A stretch of 64,000 nt of DNA from Labyrinthula sp. Ha (GCA_015227615.1 JAALGZ010000075.1:1-64000); one strand, 5' to 3'; positions 19,143-30,339 are shown, counted from the stretch's first letter. Made by a program: numbers and translations. Notes: generated from the letters alone by a model not told the origin.

Positions 19143-19805
19143 CTACTTGCATCTGTTGTTAAGACATGGCATACAATCATTAAAATTTTGTGTGCAAAAG
19201 TCATTAGTACGTTCTATCTGGTGGAAAAAACTATCTGGACACGCACATGATGGGCAATCTACAACAAATGCGTTAATTCCAGCTGAGTTTAGGCAGACTA
19301 CAGTTTGCCCATCTGGAAGGCAGTACCTAAGATCATGCTTCGAGCTTGGTTTATTGGCGCAGATCTTATTTGCACTCGTATAAGATGTATCTAGAGGAGC
19401 TAGAGTGGGTGATGAAGTTGGATCTAGTGTAGATAAAGAAGTAGGAGATTGAGAAGGATAAATTGTTGGTGTTGCTGAAGGAAACTGTGTTGGAGAGGTA
19501 GATGGAGAAGAGGTTGGGAATGTTAAAGGGGAAACTGTTGGTAGAACGGATGGAGAAGAGGTTGGGTATGTTGAAGGGGAAATTGTTGGTAGAACGGTTG
19601 GAGAAAGTTTTGGTGCGTTTTTTTTTTTAATATCACTAGAAAAAATATAAGTGGAGAAATAGCCAAGTGACAATAGGCCTAGGATTAAGAACAGGAGAGC
19701 CAATGTAAAGATGCAAGCCGCCTTGTCTTGTGCTTTTGCTTTCGGTTGTTCAGTTGAGGTGGACAGAATTTCCTGTACTGCAAGAGTATTATTTTTGCTC
19801 ATCAT
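19143..19805 (-). CDS. PT-stalk cysteine-rich type II membrane protein (family member 2)
   Basis: 220 residues from the ATG pair at 19805/19802; a longer frame upstream lacks an ATG. The N-terminal tail contains STEQPKAKAQDKAAC. A transmembrane helix follows (about 34-56, IFTLALLFLILGLLSLGYFS), then a stalk of x-P-T/S repeats, then a C-terminal module with ten cysteines (eight in the family pattern including CPSCACPDSFF, plus two extra near the end, CMPCLNNRCK). The tail before the helix and the ten-Cys ending match the neighbour at 20168-20785, so the two are tandem duplicates. The protein is predicted to be type II with the Cys module outside. No function recognised. Confidence 0.8.
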   Translation of the reverse strand: MMSKNNTLAVQEILSTSTEQPKAKAQDKAACIFTLALLFLILGLLSLGYFSTYIFSSDIKKKNAPKLSPTVLPTISPSTYPTSSPSVLPTVSPLTFPTSSPSTSPTQFPSATPTIYPSQSPTSLSTLDPTSSPTLAPLDTSYTSANKICANKPSSKHDLRYCLPDGQTVVCLNSAGINAFVVDCPSCACPDSFFHQIERTNDFCTQNFNDCMPCLNNRCK

Positions 19806-20167
19806 ATTTATCTTTGTATTCTGTTTGAACACTCACTTGTTTCAGACATTTTTTTCAGAGGGGACTCATATTTTTTTCTTGTTATGTCATAGTTCCCGTT
19901 TCCCAGCTACAATTTAACTTGCATTTTGCATTCATTTTGGGCATGTTTTCGTTTTGCTAAGATATCATCTTTTGTTTGTGAAAAAAACTATTTTATCAAG
20001 AAAATATTCGCTGAGATATAAAGAAAAAAAGATGTAAGTATAAGCATACAAGGTCGAAAAATATTTAACTTTTTCACCCTTGTGAAGGTTGGAGTGATAT
20101 ATATATAGATACTGCGTTAAGAATTATAACTATTTCGGTGGCTGTACGAGTTTCGGGTCAATGGAGA

Positions 20168-20785
20168 CTACTTGCACTTATCGTTGTCGCAAGAAATGCA
20201 ACTAGTTTGACTACAAATATTTCCTAAAGACTCTACAGGGGTAAAAAAACTATGTGGGCAGGGACATTCATCACAAAAAAGAGCGAAACTAACAAAGCCG
20301 CTGTGTAAGCATAGCGCTAAGAAGTCATCTTCAGTGCAGTACATCAACTGAAACTTCTCAGTTGGTTTTTGTTCACAGATTGTTTCTGCACGTAGCCGAT
20401 AATTAATTGTGGGATGGAAAGTTGGAGATTCTGTGGTTGGATCGATTGTTGGGTTCAGACTCGGAGTTTCTGAAGGAGTAGCTGATGGACTATGACTGGG
20501 AACAGTGGATGGGGCAATAGTTGGATTGGCTGATGGAGTATGAGTTAGAAGAGGGGATGGGGGAAAAGTGGAAGTACCGGACGGGGAGTAGGTCATTTTC
20601 TTTACATTTTCAGATATCGACGCCATCAGATAAGTTGAAACATACCCTATTATAGTAAGGGTGAGCAAGAGTGCTAGTAAGCTCAAGCCAAGGACACATG
20701 CTGATGTGTGTTGGTTTTTCACTTTTAGTTTTTCTGTTGATGTGGATTGGCTCTCTATCAAGGCTAAGGCATCTTTTTTTCTCAT
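20168..20785 (-). CDS. PT-stalk cysteine-rich type II membrane protein (family member 3)
   Basis: 205 residues from the ATG at 20785; the frame upstream reaches a stop without another ATG. The layout is the same: cytoplasmic tail with STEKLKVKNQHTSAC, transmembrane helix (LGLSLLALLLTLTIIGYVS), a shorter PT stalk, and a ten-cysteine module with CDECPCPHSFF and the ending CISCDNDKCK. It is most similar to family member 2, lies in the same orientation 362 bp away, and looks like its tandem copy. The stalk is only about 60 residues, shorter than in member 2, as expected if stalk repeats expand and contract. Confidence 0.8.
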   Translation of the reverse strand: MRKKDALALIESQSTSTEKLKVKNQHTSACVLGLSLLALLLTLTIIGYVSTYLMASISENVKKMTYSPSGTSTFPPSPLLTHTPSANPTIAPSTVPSHSPSATPSETPSLNPTIDPTTESPTFHPTINYRLRAETICEQKPTEKFQLMYCTEDDFLALCLHSGFVSFALFCDECPCPHSFFTPVESLGNICSQTSCISCDNDKCK

Positions 20786-23700
20786 ATTTTCTTGTTGCAA
20801 AGATTTTTTTGCACCTTGTTTTTCGGATACTCGTACATAGGACTCATCTTAAGTAGTTATGTCGTTATGCCCAGCAGTTCGAGTATATGCAAAAAGCATT
20901 GATTTTGGGTAGTATTCTCGAAAAGGTCACTTTGGCGAAATGATACGTGGAATCAAAGATACCAGCTCAACCAGGGACACCAACTTCCACTCATTATTTC
21001 CTAGAAAAATACTGAAGTCTAGTTTCTCTTTTTCTTTCCTTTGGTAGGCTTAACTTTTTAGGTGAACTAGAATTTCTTGATCATTGCTTTGAAGTGTGTC
21101 CTTGGTTCAAAGAAGACTGCCTGTATTACATATAGACTTACCAAAACAAACCTTATTCAGAGCAGGGGATGAGTGAAAAGGACTCTAACGAATAATTACT
21201 ATGAATTTCTTTTTCTAGTCTAATTGGAGACAGATTCTTAGCAAAGAGGAACCGCGGTGGCTGCTTATTATATATTTGTATGGGCGGATTAAAGCTGACG
21301 TGCCAGAGAACAATTATTCTACATTATGAAATTACGTGTGAACAATATGTTAGATGCAAAAAACTATTTGCACCTTCAAAAGTATTGCATACTGATGTCT
21401 ACGATAAACTTCCATCGTTTGTAAAAGTTAGTATTTTGGAAGTAAATTGAATATAGGTAAAGTTAGGTATTAAGTGCTTGCTTTGAGCAATTGCCTATTA
21501 GCATCAAAACGCTATCAGAATAGTAATCGTAATCTTGAACAAATAAACTAATATTTAATTAGAGTTTTCTCTCTAGGATGAACACTATCAATGGTTTTGA
21601 CTTTAGCATAAGTCGAGCAAAGTGAAGTGTCGGTAATAGATTCAAAGTCTTTTCAGATTATCAAAAGCTAAACAGAATTAAGGTTGCTCTTAGACATAAT
21701 ATATAGTATACTCTGAGTTAAGTTGCATAAACCTAGAAATGATTGAAGCCAGAGAGAGCAACAGTAGGTACCCTAAGCAAGTAGCCTGAGTTAGTAATAT
21801 CCTTATAGCGAGGTTGAATCGAGCAAAATAATAATTATTCACCAGATAATGTTATCAAAGATTTTTCTGGTTTTTCATGCTAAGATAGAGTGATAATTTT
21901 GTTGAACTACGATAAAATAAAAGTCAGTAGATATATGAAGGAAAGTACCAAACGTTTCTCTACTATTTTTACTATAGTAATGAGCTCTAAGTCTTTACAG
22001 TTCCTCAACTTAAAAATCAACTGTATATCACAAATATTTGGCTTCTTAAGCCTAAATTCAATTTAATTCTCATGACCAGCCAAGCTTCGTACTAAGTAGG
22101 GTAATTTATCGTGCTGACCATTAACTATCGTAAATCACGAAACGATAAGAAACATTGGTGTTAATACTTTAGTCTATTTTAATTTCTCCCAAAGAAATTT
22201 TGTCTTTTCAAGAAATAATTCAATATTTTTAGTTGCCGATTTAATTAAGATCACATATTTCTCAACTATGGAGGTTATTATTTTGGGTCCAATTTATCTA
22301 CCTTCTATTTCGAGTCTAAATACCAGAAAACCTTTTCTTCTCGTGGTGGTAATGCTACGGAAAACTGGAGTAACCAAATAAATAATTCAATAACATTTGG
22401 GTTTATAAAATAAAGCAAATACTCTCTTAGTTGGGTTTTAGCTTCTCCTAATACATAGTATTTAGTCTGTACCGGACATCGACGACTAAATAGGGAAAAC
22501 AAGGAATAGTTTGTTTCAACCTTTTAATAACCGGTATGTAAATAGAAATAAAAAACCTTAAAAAAAATTACATTAAGCTCTAGATTTACAATAATTCAGA
22601 GGAGAAAACTTCTCTATTGTGAGTTATTAACGCTTCTACTGGATGTTTAAGTTGAACATTTTGTATATAGCCAGGGAGGAACGATGTGTCACACCCACAA
22701 TACTGGAATTTCTGTGTTAAGGCGGTTACATTACTGGAACTAACTAAAGCGACGATGTGCTTAGTGCACTTAAAGAGAGGCACCGAAACCTCATTTTATG
22801 GGAAATCAAATTTTCAACCTTAGATATATAATGTTCATGGGCTATAACCAGTAACCAACAAACTTTAGCAAAGCGAGCTAATGGTTATTTTGCATTCATG
22901 TCCCTTGCTAAAATAATCAGAATTGATGGAGGTACCAAATATTGCTGCGTTGGGTTTTTGTTTTGTTATAGGTAATTGCTTAAAATCATTGATACATCAG
23001 TAAGAATTGTCTCAAGTTCATTCGCTTTAAAAAAGGCTCCCCTTTTTTTCTTTAAGCAGAGAAGCATCACAACAAGTGTAAACATATTTTTTTCAAAACT
23101 TAGGAACTATGTTGGAGAGTGATCCATTATTTTTGTTGCAAAGTAAAGATATTTAATTAGATGCTTAACCATAGAATAGGTTTAGTTATTTTTCAATAAT
23201 AAGCATCGCATAAACGTGCTTTTGTCTTATAATTTTAATTGAATCAGCATATTGATTGGGTCTCTCTCCAATTATTTTCAAGTTCTGCCCTGTTTTTAGC
23301 GATCATAAAGGAATAAATAAATCTGATTAAACATATTGTTGTTTTCAAATCATTTAATATGTCTCTATTACATTTTATTTTATAAAATCTAAAATCTGAG
23401 CTTAATTTCACACCTCGTTAACTTTTTGAAACTAGGGATTCGATGTAGCAACATAGTTTATTGATTGATTGCTTTTCTTACGAGAGAGTCAAATCAACTG
23501 CAACGCGAACTTCCAGAAATTCTTAGAGGATTAGTTTTTATAGTTAGATGAAGTATGGGTAATAGGAAGTTCGAACTTCATAATGAAGGATATAGAACTG
23601 TAAGCTGCAATATGGAGTAACCAGATAGGGGTGTATGCGGAAGTGCCCATTGTATAACTTATTTTAACTATACAATAGATATAATTTGAAAAAAGTTGAA

Positions 23701-25425
23701 CATACTTTGCTGCTAATTTTATTTCCTCCAAACTTTGCATAAAATTTGGTATTCTATGACAGCGAAAGACATTATTGTATCATCCATAAGAACAGAGATA
23801 TATTAAGAAGCGGACGAACTGAAAAACTATTTTAAGGGTTCCATAATATGAAATTAATTTTTGGCTCATCTGACGACGGTTAAATTAGGGACATAACCTT
23901 GTTATGAGTAAAAGAAGCTTCTGTCCTGCAACTATCAAGTTGGTTGATATGGAAATATTACAATGGCCTCTATCATTTAACAAGTGATTACTTTGTATAT
24001 CCTAAAAATACTAGAATATTTTTTATTTTCCTTATGATCAGTATTCTTTACATTCGGTGTCTCCAAGATTATAGCTACATTCTTTTGTTTAGTGCATTTC
24101 TTGTTTCTTGGCTAATAAAGTTACTAGTTATTATTATCCTTCTTATTTCTGTTTTTGTTTCTTTTTTTTAAATCGTTATTTTATGTTAAATCCGAGGTAC
24201 TTGTTAATTATTGACGGAGTGTATAATGAGTAAGTAATCACTTGTCAGGAAACGAACCCTATTATTCTAAAGAAAATAGTTCAATATTTTCGACCAACCT
24301 ATCTGTTCTAGGGAAATCACTAGCCGTAATAAGGTTTAGGCCCATTTGAGTTGCTACAGCATAAAACAAACTAACTGGTATTTCTACATAGATTGCTGCA
24401 AAATGCCGCAAGTTCCTACTACTAACCATAATATGTTAATATTACATATTCTAGGTGGAGGTGAACATCTCGCTCCACTGGAGAATGAGCCGAGAGCAAT
24501 AATTTCCAAATATCTACGAAATTATTACTTCACATATAAACAGGAAAAGCTAAGGATATTCTCTTAGTTTGTGTTAGTTTATGAGCACGGGTACAGGTGA
24601 TTAAATAAACAGAAAGTATTGAAATCATTAGGTGTCACCAAGCGGTAATAACTACCTTAGTATAACTTCCCTGTAGGGTGAAGCTTAACACAAGTATAGT
24701 TACAGCTACTATAATTAAAAATTTCATTCTCAAAAATTGTTAAAGATGTAGTATTGAAGTTTCTGTTTACATTAATAAGTTGAAGTCTGTCAACAAGAAA
24801 ATCGGTGCCTTATTTAAGTTGCGTGCGGGCTTGAGTCTACAGTCTGAATTGTTCTGTCGTTGATTTGGTGCAGGGAATTCAAATGGCTTTGATTGATGAC
24901 GGAAATATACTGTAACTTTATTTTCACAAATACGAAAAACCTTAGAACACATTAGATTAAAGTTACTTGCACTCTTTAGAACTTGCTAGGAAAAAAGCGA
25001 TGTGCCTGCCTCAAGCCCACATGTTTCCGATCTTAAACTTATAAGCGGCCTCTGTTACCAAACAAGGCCTAGAAGACTAATAATAACCTCTCAATTTATC
25101 ATTATTAAATAGTAATTCTGCCATCAATATATTGTTACCCCATCAAGAAGGCTTCTAGGTATAACTTGTTATACCTTCTTAAATGGTTACCTTGCAGTGG
25201 AGAAAAGTGTTTTGCAGCAAGAAAAAAGATCTAAAACACAATCTTTCTCCCATAAAAATGTAACACAAAGATTATTCTTGAGCTAATTAGAAAAAAGAAA
25301 AAAAATTCATCTTCAAGCAGAGCACAATTTTAGCCTGATTTAGGAGTTTCGAAAAAAATTGATGTTGTATGTTCAATAACAATGTGATGTTACCACAGAT
25401 TTTACCCAGTTAAGAGCATTCCAAA
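20786..25425. other. Gene-poor AT-rich stretch
   Basis: 4.6 kb with only short chance ORFs (no more than about 75 codons, several lacking an ATG). I see no repeat array, RNA gene or transposon domain. The right end must include the promoter of the spliced coiled-coil gene. Decayed transposon DNA is likely but not demonstrable by reading. Confidence 0.5.
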
Positions 25426-26341
25426 ATGGACGAACAGGATAAACTTGAGAAGTACAAGGCCGATCTACTAGCAAGAGAATCACGCGATCAGTAGAAACTA
25501 TTAATTTTTTAAGTTTAGCTCAAGAAGCGTTGAATCTGATTCTATTTTCTCTGATTTTTTCTCTGATAAAGCAGATTCATACCCGAGACAGAAGATGAAT
25601 AACAAATCTATCTCGCCCAAAGCAAAACAATCCTCTCAAAAGTCTTTCGTAAACTCTATCTTCATTTTTACTCCATAGGAAAAATATAAGATAAATGTTT
25701 TACATCCATCCCAAGGCACAATCTCTGCTCCTGTAAAGTCAAAATCCGCCTCGAAGAGGAACCCAAACTCGCTTTATGGTTTACAAAACATTCCGAAGCG
25801 ATACACAAAGCCTCAAAACACCCAGCCCACGAATTTTCAAACACAAAATTACCTTGGACCTTCTCCAGACGCCATTAACCCGCTTCCTCCCAAGACTCCA
25901 ACCTCAATTTTCTCGAATCTAAACGGACAAGAAGTTGTAACAATATCCAAGGAAGAATTTGAATCGTTAAGTAAATTGAAAACTAAGTCACGAAAAAATA
26001 AAGTTGAGAAGAAGGATGAATATTCTGAAGAGCAAAAAGTACTATTAGAAAACTTGAAAGAAGAGATTCTCAGACTGAAAGCCGAAAAATTACATCTTCA
26101 AAAGAAAGTGGTTGCAATGACTAGTGAGAGACAGAATAATATGAAATGTATAGATCAAGTAACAAAATTAGAAGATAAGTTGAAAAAGACACAAAGATTA
26201 AATTCTTTTCTTCGAGAAAAATGTAAATTGCTGGAGGAAAAATTAGAAAGGGCTGAAAACCTTTCGGAAAAAGATTCAAAACTACGTGATTTACAAAATC
26301 TAAACAATGCTCTGGTTCAAAATATTCTACAGATTAAGTAA
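25426..26341 (+). CDS. Coiled-coil protein of unknown function, three exons
   Basis: Exons 25426-25490, 25519-25648 and 25679-26341, joined by two mini-introns (25491-25518, 28 nt; 25649-25678, 30 nt; both GTA...TAG). They give 285 residues. The ATG has a clean upstream context, and both junctions keep the frame while removing in-frame stops. Residues 1-150 are polar and low in complexity (Ser, Lys, Asn, Pro rich). From about residue 160 to the end there is a long heptad-rich coiled coil (EEQKVLLENLKEEILRLKAE and similar). I do not recognise a family; centrosomal, cytoskeletal or scaffold roles would fit such a protein but are guesses. Its stop lies 5 bp from the convergent small gene at 26347. 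Confidence 0.75.
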
Positions 26342-26346
26342 GGAGC

Positions 26347-26577
26347 TCAAATATCTGAAAGTTTCTTTTTATTCTTGTGTAAGTATTGAATAGCAACTTG
26401 TGTATTTACAACTTTTTCAGCATTTACCTTTAACGAGTCGCATAATGTATCAACTTTTTCGAATATTTCACTCAAATTTATGGAATCATTGTTTCTTGAG
26501 TTGGTCAGCTTATTTTCGAAATCATTTACAGTTTGTTTAAGTTCTCTTAACTGTAATAGATAATCCTTTGTATACAT
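26347..26577 (-). CDS. Small coiled-coil protein, 76 residues, unknown
   Basis: An ATG-initiated frame filling the space between the coiled-coil gene and the divergent eL13 gene. The protein is almost wholly helical and charged, with heptad-like Leu/Ile/Val positions (YLLQLRELKQTVNDFENKL; EKVDTLCDSLKVNAEKVV). The size and character resemble small subunits of helical complexes (for example BLOC, kinetochore or Mediator-type subunits), but no specific family is recognised. Its position with 206 bp to the eL13 start and 5 bp to the convergent stop fits the tight packing of real genes here. It could also be one exon of a longer gene. Confidence 0.6.
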   Translation of the reverse strand: MYTKDYLLQLRELKQTVNDFENKLTNSRNNDSINLSEIFEKVDTLCDSLKVNAEKVVNTQVAIQYLHKNKKKLSDI

Positions 26578-26783
26578 TCTTTTTCAACGAATCAGAATTC
26601 TTCTTTAGCCAATCAGAATTGTATATGAATAGTTTACTTGAACCGTTTAACCATAGATTTCAAATTGCTTTGAATATGATTGGTTGTATGAAGCAATAAT
26701 ATCTCGTGTTGTGATATTTGATTTGATTGGATAATTCAACGAATCAACAAACAGTAGCGAAATCCAACAAAAAAGAAGAAGAA
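26578..26783. promoter_or_regulatory. Divergent intergenic region upstream of eL13 (inferred promoter)
   Basis: 206 bp between the starts of the small coiled-coil gene (leftward) and the ribosomal protein gene (rightward). It must hold the eL13 promoter. It contains repeats of aatcagaatt and AT-rich motifs; no named element is identified. Inferred from position. Confidence 0.4.
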
Positions 26784-27383
26784 ATGGTTAAACACAATGG
26801 AATTCTTCCAAACGTGCACTTCAAAAAGCACTGGCAAGAGAGAGTCAAGGTATTTCTTGACCAGCCTATGCGTAAACGCAGACGTAAGTTAAATCGCCAG
26901 AAAAAAGCCAAAGCCCTTGCTCCTCGTCCAAGATCTCTATTAAGGCCAATTGTTCACTGCGCTTCAAGAAGATATGCATCAAAGTTACGTTTTGGACGTG
27001 GATTTACACTTCTAGAACTTAAAGAAGCTGGTATTAATGTAAATGAAGCGCCAACTATTGGTATTAGCGTTGATAAGAGAAGATATAATAAGTCTCAAGA
27101 AAGTTTAGACAGAAATGTAGAAAGGTTGAAAGAGTACAAGAGCAAGTTGATTGTATTTGGAAAGAAATCTAAGGTTGCTGCGGAAATTAAGGAGCTGAAA
27201 TTGGTTAAGGATGTTAATTCGGCAGATGACGTTGCAGTTAGTGTTGGTGACGTTGAAACTGCAGAGATTACGGAAGAGATGAAGACATTCAACGCTAGAT
27301 CATTCTTGAGGAAGGAGAAAGCTTACAACTACACTGCTGTAAGAGCTGCTCATCCAGACAGGAACAGAGATAAAGAAGATTAA
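26784..27383 (+). CDS. RPL13: Cytosolic 60S ribosomal protein eL13
   Basis: 199 residues from the ATG at 26784 ([10 protein letters not shown]), the start that aligns with eL13 of other eukaryotes. The frame stays open upstream but only to a TTG codon. The family landmarks are clear: [20 protein letters not shown], then [26 protein letters not shown], the [14 protein letters not shown] block, [20 protein letters not shown] and [15 protein letters not shown]. The protein is a component of the large ribosomal subunit near the L1-stalk/5.8S side. Length is normal for the family and no intron is seen. It is the best single locus in the window for placing the organism phylogenetically. Its stop is 11 bp from the convergent ankyrin gene's stop. 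Confidence 0.97.
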   Translation: MVKHNGILPNVHFKKHWQERVKVFLDQPMRKRRRKLNRQKKAKALAPRPRSLLRPIVHCASRRYASKLRFGRGFTLLELKEAGINVNEAPTIGISVDKRRYNKSQESLDRNVERLKEYKSKLIVFGKKSKVAAEIKELKLVKDVNSADDVAVSVGDVETAEITEEMKTFNARSFLRKEKAYNYTAVRAAHPDRNRDKED

Positions 27384-27394
27384 GCTTAACTCAA

Positions 27395-30241
27395 CTACCT
27401 CTGCATTTGACTTAGGAACTCATCCGCAAGATCATCGTTGAAACCAAGGGTAGATAAGTCATGTATATTCAGTTGTCCAACCATTTGGAGATCGAACAAT
27501 CCAGCGTCGGCAAAAATTTCACGAACGATCGCATGCTTTTTTACTTCTTCGTTTTTCACCTGGAAAAAGGTAGAAGTAGACAAGTGCTTTTCTAAGAGTT
27601 TTCTCCGTTGGATGAATTCAAGGTGTATCTCGGCTTCTTCGCTTGATCTAAATTTAAGCTGGCAGCTTTTCCATATATCAAGAATCTCTCTTGATTTAAG
27701 AGGTTTTTCAGTGTAAAAATCTTCACAACGTTTACATACACAAAAAGTGCATCTCATACAAGAAAACTTCGCGCCTGCTTCATATCTACTATGGCAAAAG
27801 TAACAAAAGTTCTGGGAGGTCGTCGGCTCTGCATCTTGATTTTTTCTGGCCTCCACGTGAAAACTAAAACAGTGCTTCTGGCCAGAGGGACATAATCCTA
27901 AACGCACATCTGGTTGATTCTCCTCAGAAAGTAACAAAGTAAGTCTTCTAAACTCATCACAACTAAATAATAAAGAAAAACAGTAAGGAGAAAAACAGGT
28001 TGTGAATATCTGTGTGGGAAACTCTTTGATTAAATCTTTTTCGTAGAGAATAAAATATCTGTACTGCTCATCGAAATCGGTTATATTAAAATAAGAAGGT
28101 TTGTACAGGCCATAAGTCAGTACAGAGAGAAAAAAATAATCCAAGATTAAAAAGCCTTTCTCTATCAGAATATCACGGTTAAACCAATGGGCAAGCTCAA
28201 AATATTCCGTAAACGTAGGTTTTTCTAAGAACGTGATGTTCTTCTTGAAAAATAGTTTAATTAACCCCCTTTGGGTGAATATATGGTTCCCTTCGTGAAT
28301 TTCATTTGCACAGAAAAAACTGAAAGCGTCTAACATTCTGTACCTAAAATTATCATTATCTGAAATAACTTTAAACAAAGTTTCAAACTCACTTTGCACT
28401 GGTTTCTTAATAAGTTTTCTAATGACAAATCCACTATTCACATTTGGTTCAACATCCCGAACTCGTGCTCCACATTCAACAAGTAAATCTAAGATTTCTT
28501 GCCGATCTGTACCCAAGTACTTGGCGAAAGCATATTCCAGTAGATTAAACTCATATGGAATACCAAAATTATTTTCTCCTTCTGCAACTGCCCAATTTAT
28601 TGTTTTATCGAAATCAAAGTCGTCATCAAGTCTTAGTAAATTCTCTATAACAACTTTGAATACAGCTATTATTTTTTTCTCTTTATCCATCCATAACTTA
28701 TGATGAGTTAAATTATCAAAACAAGTTCGCAATAATTTTCTAAGAGTTTCGTTCGAAATATCACTTTTTTGTAATTGGGAAAACAGAAGTTTAAACACTT
28801 CAGAAGAAATTTGCGTTATATTTTTTTCAAGAATGCTTGGGTCATCAAATACACATCCATGAGAGAATAAATGTTTTAATGTTGAAGTATCTTGAGAGGT
28901 TTTTCCTTTTCCTATAACCAGTTTTGGCAATTCCAGTGTAATTAAGTTTGTACCTCGACGTTTTAGAAAGTCGAATAAAAGCTGAAAGATTGCTTTATGT
29001 TTATCCTTGTAACTTGAATTTAAATCAAACACCTCAGTTACATAAAACAAGAGTGTTTCTTTCACAATGCTGTTTAAGAACGGTCTCTGCTGCTTCTCCA
29101 ACTCCACCATTAAAACCTCCAACAATTTTGAGTCTATACTCTGAATAACTTTTCCCAAAAGTGACTTTTTCCAGTCTATTCTAGACCCACTTATAACCTT
29201 TTCACTATCTTCAGTCGAATCCAAATCCTTTTCTTTTTCATCTTTCTTTTCATCGTCCTCAACGGCTACATTATAATAACTAAAGTTTGCTCCCATTTTA
29301 AACAAACACTCAAAAAGTTCATATTTCTCCTTCCTCAAGTTAATGGCTGAATATTGAAGAATAGTACCTTCATGATTATTAAGTTTTCCGTTCAAATTAA
29401 AACCATATTCTACCAAAAGCTCCATGCATTGAATGCACTCTTCAATATAAATTTTATCCAAAGAGAAAGCTTTCAAAAAAGGCTCCTCACCATCACTTGG
29501 GTTAATTAACAGAGAATTCTCATTTTTACTGAGATCAGTTGGGGATTTGGACGGAAACATTCTTTCCAATACTTCTTTCAGCATTCTTGGGTTGGGCTTA
29601 GCGACTAGTTTATGCAGAATGTTCACATTGTTGTAAGTAGCGCTTAAGCCTAGGTTATGTCTTATGAATAAGTCAAGAAAACCAAAATCATCCACGTTGG
29701 GCAAAAAAAAAATTAATCTAGAGAGTGAAATTTGGTCAGATTGTAGACTTTTTCTTAATCCATAGTCAAACAATTGCTCTAATATATCTCTTTTCTTCAA
29801 GAACAAAGCAGTTCTTCCTGTCCAATGCCCGGATTTTGTCCCAAAAAACTTTTCAATTTTTTCTTTTTTTGGCTTATCCAAAAATAAACGAATAACTTCC
29901 TCATTTCCGTTAATAATCGCAAAAGTTAACGGACAATATTTTATCTGGCCGAAAATTGTTTTTGGGCCTAAAACAAAAGCTTCAAGATCAATGTCTTCTC
30001 TTTCTAGAAGTGTTTCCACACATTCCAAGTCATTAAAACAAACTGCAAGATGTAAAGGTGTATAGCTAAAAGTTGATTTATAATTAACTTCCTCAGATTT
30101 TGCAGTGTTTACAATTTTCTTAAACTTTTGAAGTTGCGCATTAAGTACTGTTTGGTCTATTGAGTCTTTTCTCTTGAGAAGTATATCAAATAATTTATTT
30201 TTCTTCTTTGGTATTCGAGGAGGAGCGGGACAGTTTTTCAT
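27395..30241 (-). CDS. Large ankyrin-repeat protein with Cys-rich zinc module and SAM-like C-terminus
   Basis: 948 residues, single exon. Ankyrin repeats are clear near the N-terminus (about 55-130: TPLHLAVCFNDLECVETLLE; PLTFAIINGNEEVIRLFLD) and more degenerate ones recur at about 145-180, 260-330 and 430-640 (for example EILDLLVECGARV). An acidic Lys/Glu/Asp loop lies near 330-350. Around 815-845 a Cys-rich module, CYFC...C-x2-C-x2-C-x-C-x2-C (CMRCTFCVCKRCEDFY), looks like a DC1, ZZ or B-box-type zinc site. The last ~45 residues (AGLFDLQMVGQLNIHDLSTLGF...) resemble the second half of a SAM domain (L..L...DL..LGF). This is probably an intracellular scaffold; no ortholog is recognised. The zinc and SAM calls rest on motif spacing only. 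Confidence 0.82.
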   Translation of the reverse strand: MKNCPAPPRIPKKKNKLFDILLKRKDSIDQTVLNAQLQKFKKIVNTAKSEEVNYKSTFSYTPLHLAVCFNDLECVETLLEREDIDLEAFVLGPKTIFGQIKYCPLTFAIINGNEEVIRLFLDKPKKEKIEKFFGTKSGHWTGRTALFLKKRDILEQLFDYGLRKSLQSDQISLSRLIFFLPNVDDFGFLDLFIRHNLGLSATYNNVNILHKLVAKPNPRMLKEVLERMFPSKSPTDLSKNENSLLINPSDGEEPFLKAFSLDKIYIEECIQCMELLVEYGFNLNGKLNNHEGTILQYSAINLRKEKYELFECLFKMGANFSYYNVAVEDDEKKDEKEKDLDSTEDSEKVISGSRIDWKKSLLGKVIQSIDSKLLEVLMVELEKQQRPFLNSIVKETLLFYVTEVFDLNSSYKDKHKAIFQLLFDFLKRRGTNLITLELPKLVIGKGKTSQDTSTLKHLFSHGCVFDDPSILEKNITQISSEVFKLLFSQLQKSDISNETLRKLLRTCFDNLTHHKLWMDKEKKIIAVFKVVIENLLRLDDDFDFDKTINWAVAEGENNFGIPYEFNLLEYAFAKYLGTDRQEILDLLVECGARVRDVEPNVNSGFVIRKLIKKPVQSEFETLFKVISDNDNFRYRMLDAFSFFCANEIHEGNHIFTQRGLIKLFFKKNITFLEKPTFTEYFELAHWFNRDILIEKGFLILDYFFLSVLTYGLYKPSYFNITDFDEQYRYFILYEKDLIKEFPTQIFTTCFSPYCFSLLFSCDEFRRLTLLLSEENQPDVRLGLCPSGQKHCFSFHVEARKNQDAEPTTSQNFCYFCHSRYEAGAKFSCMRCTFCVCKRCEDFYTEKPLKSREILDIWKSCQLKFRSSEEAEIHLEFIQRRKLLEKHLSTSTFFQVKNEEVKKHAIVREIFADAGLFDLQMVGQLNIHDLSTLGFNDDLADEFLSQMQR

Positions 30242-30339
30242 TTCTGAATGAAAAGTTTTATTTTATCAATATACACTCTTTCTGCTTGTTCGTAACTATT
30301 TTAGTGCAGTCGAGAAGAATGAAATGCAATTTTAGTTTC

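Noticed and set aside
26727-26783. 19-codon N-terminal extension of eL13
   Set aside because: It begins with TTG and has no counterpart in eL13; the ATG at 26784 matches the family start.
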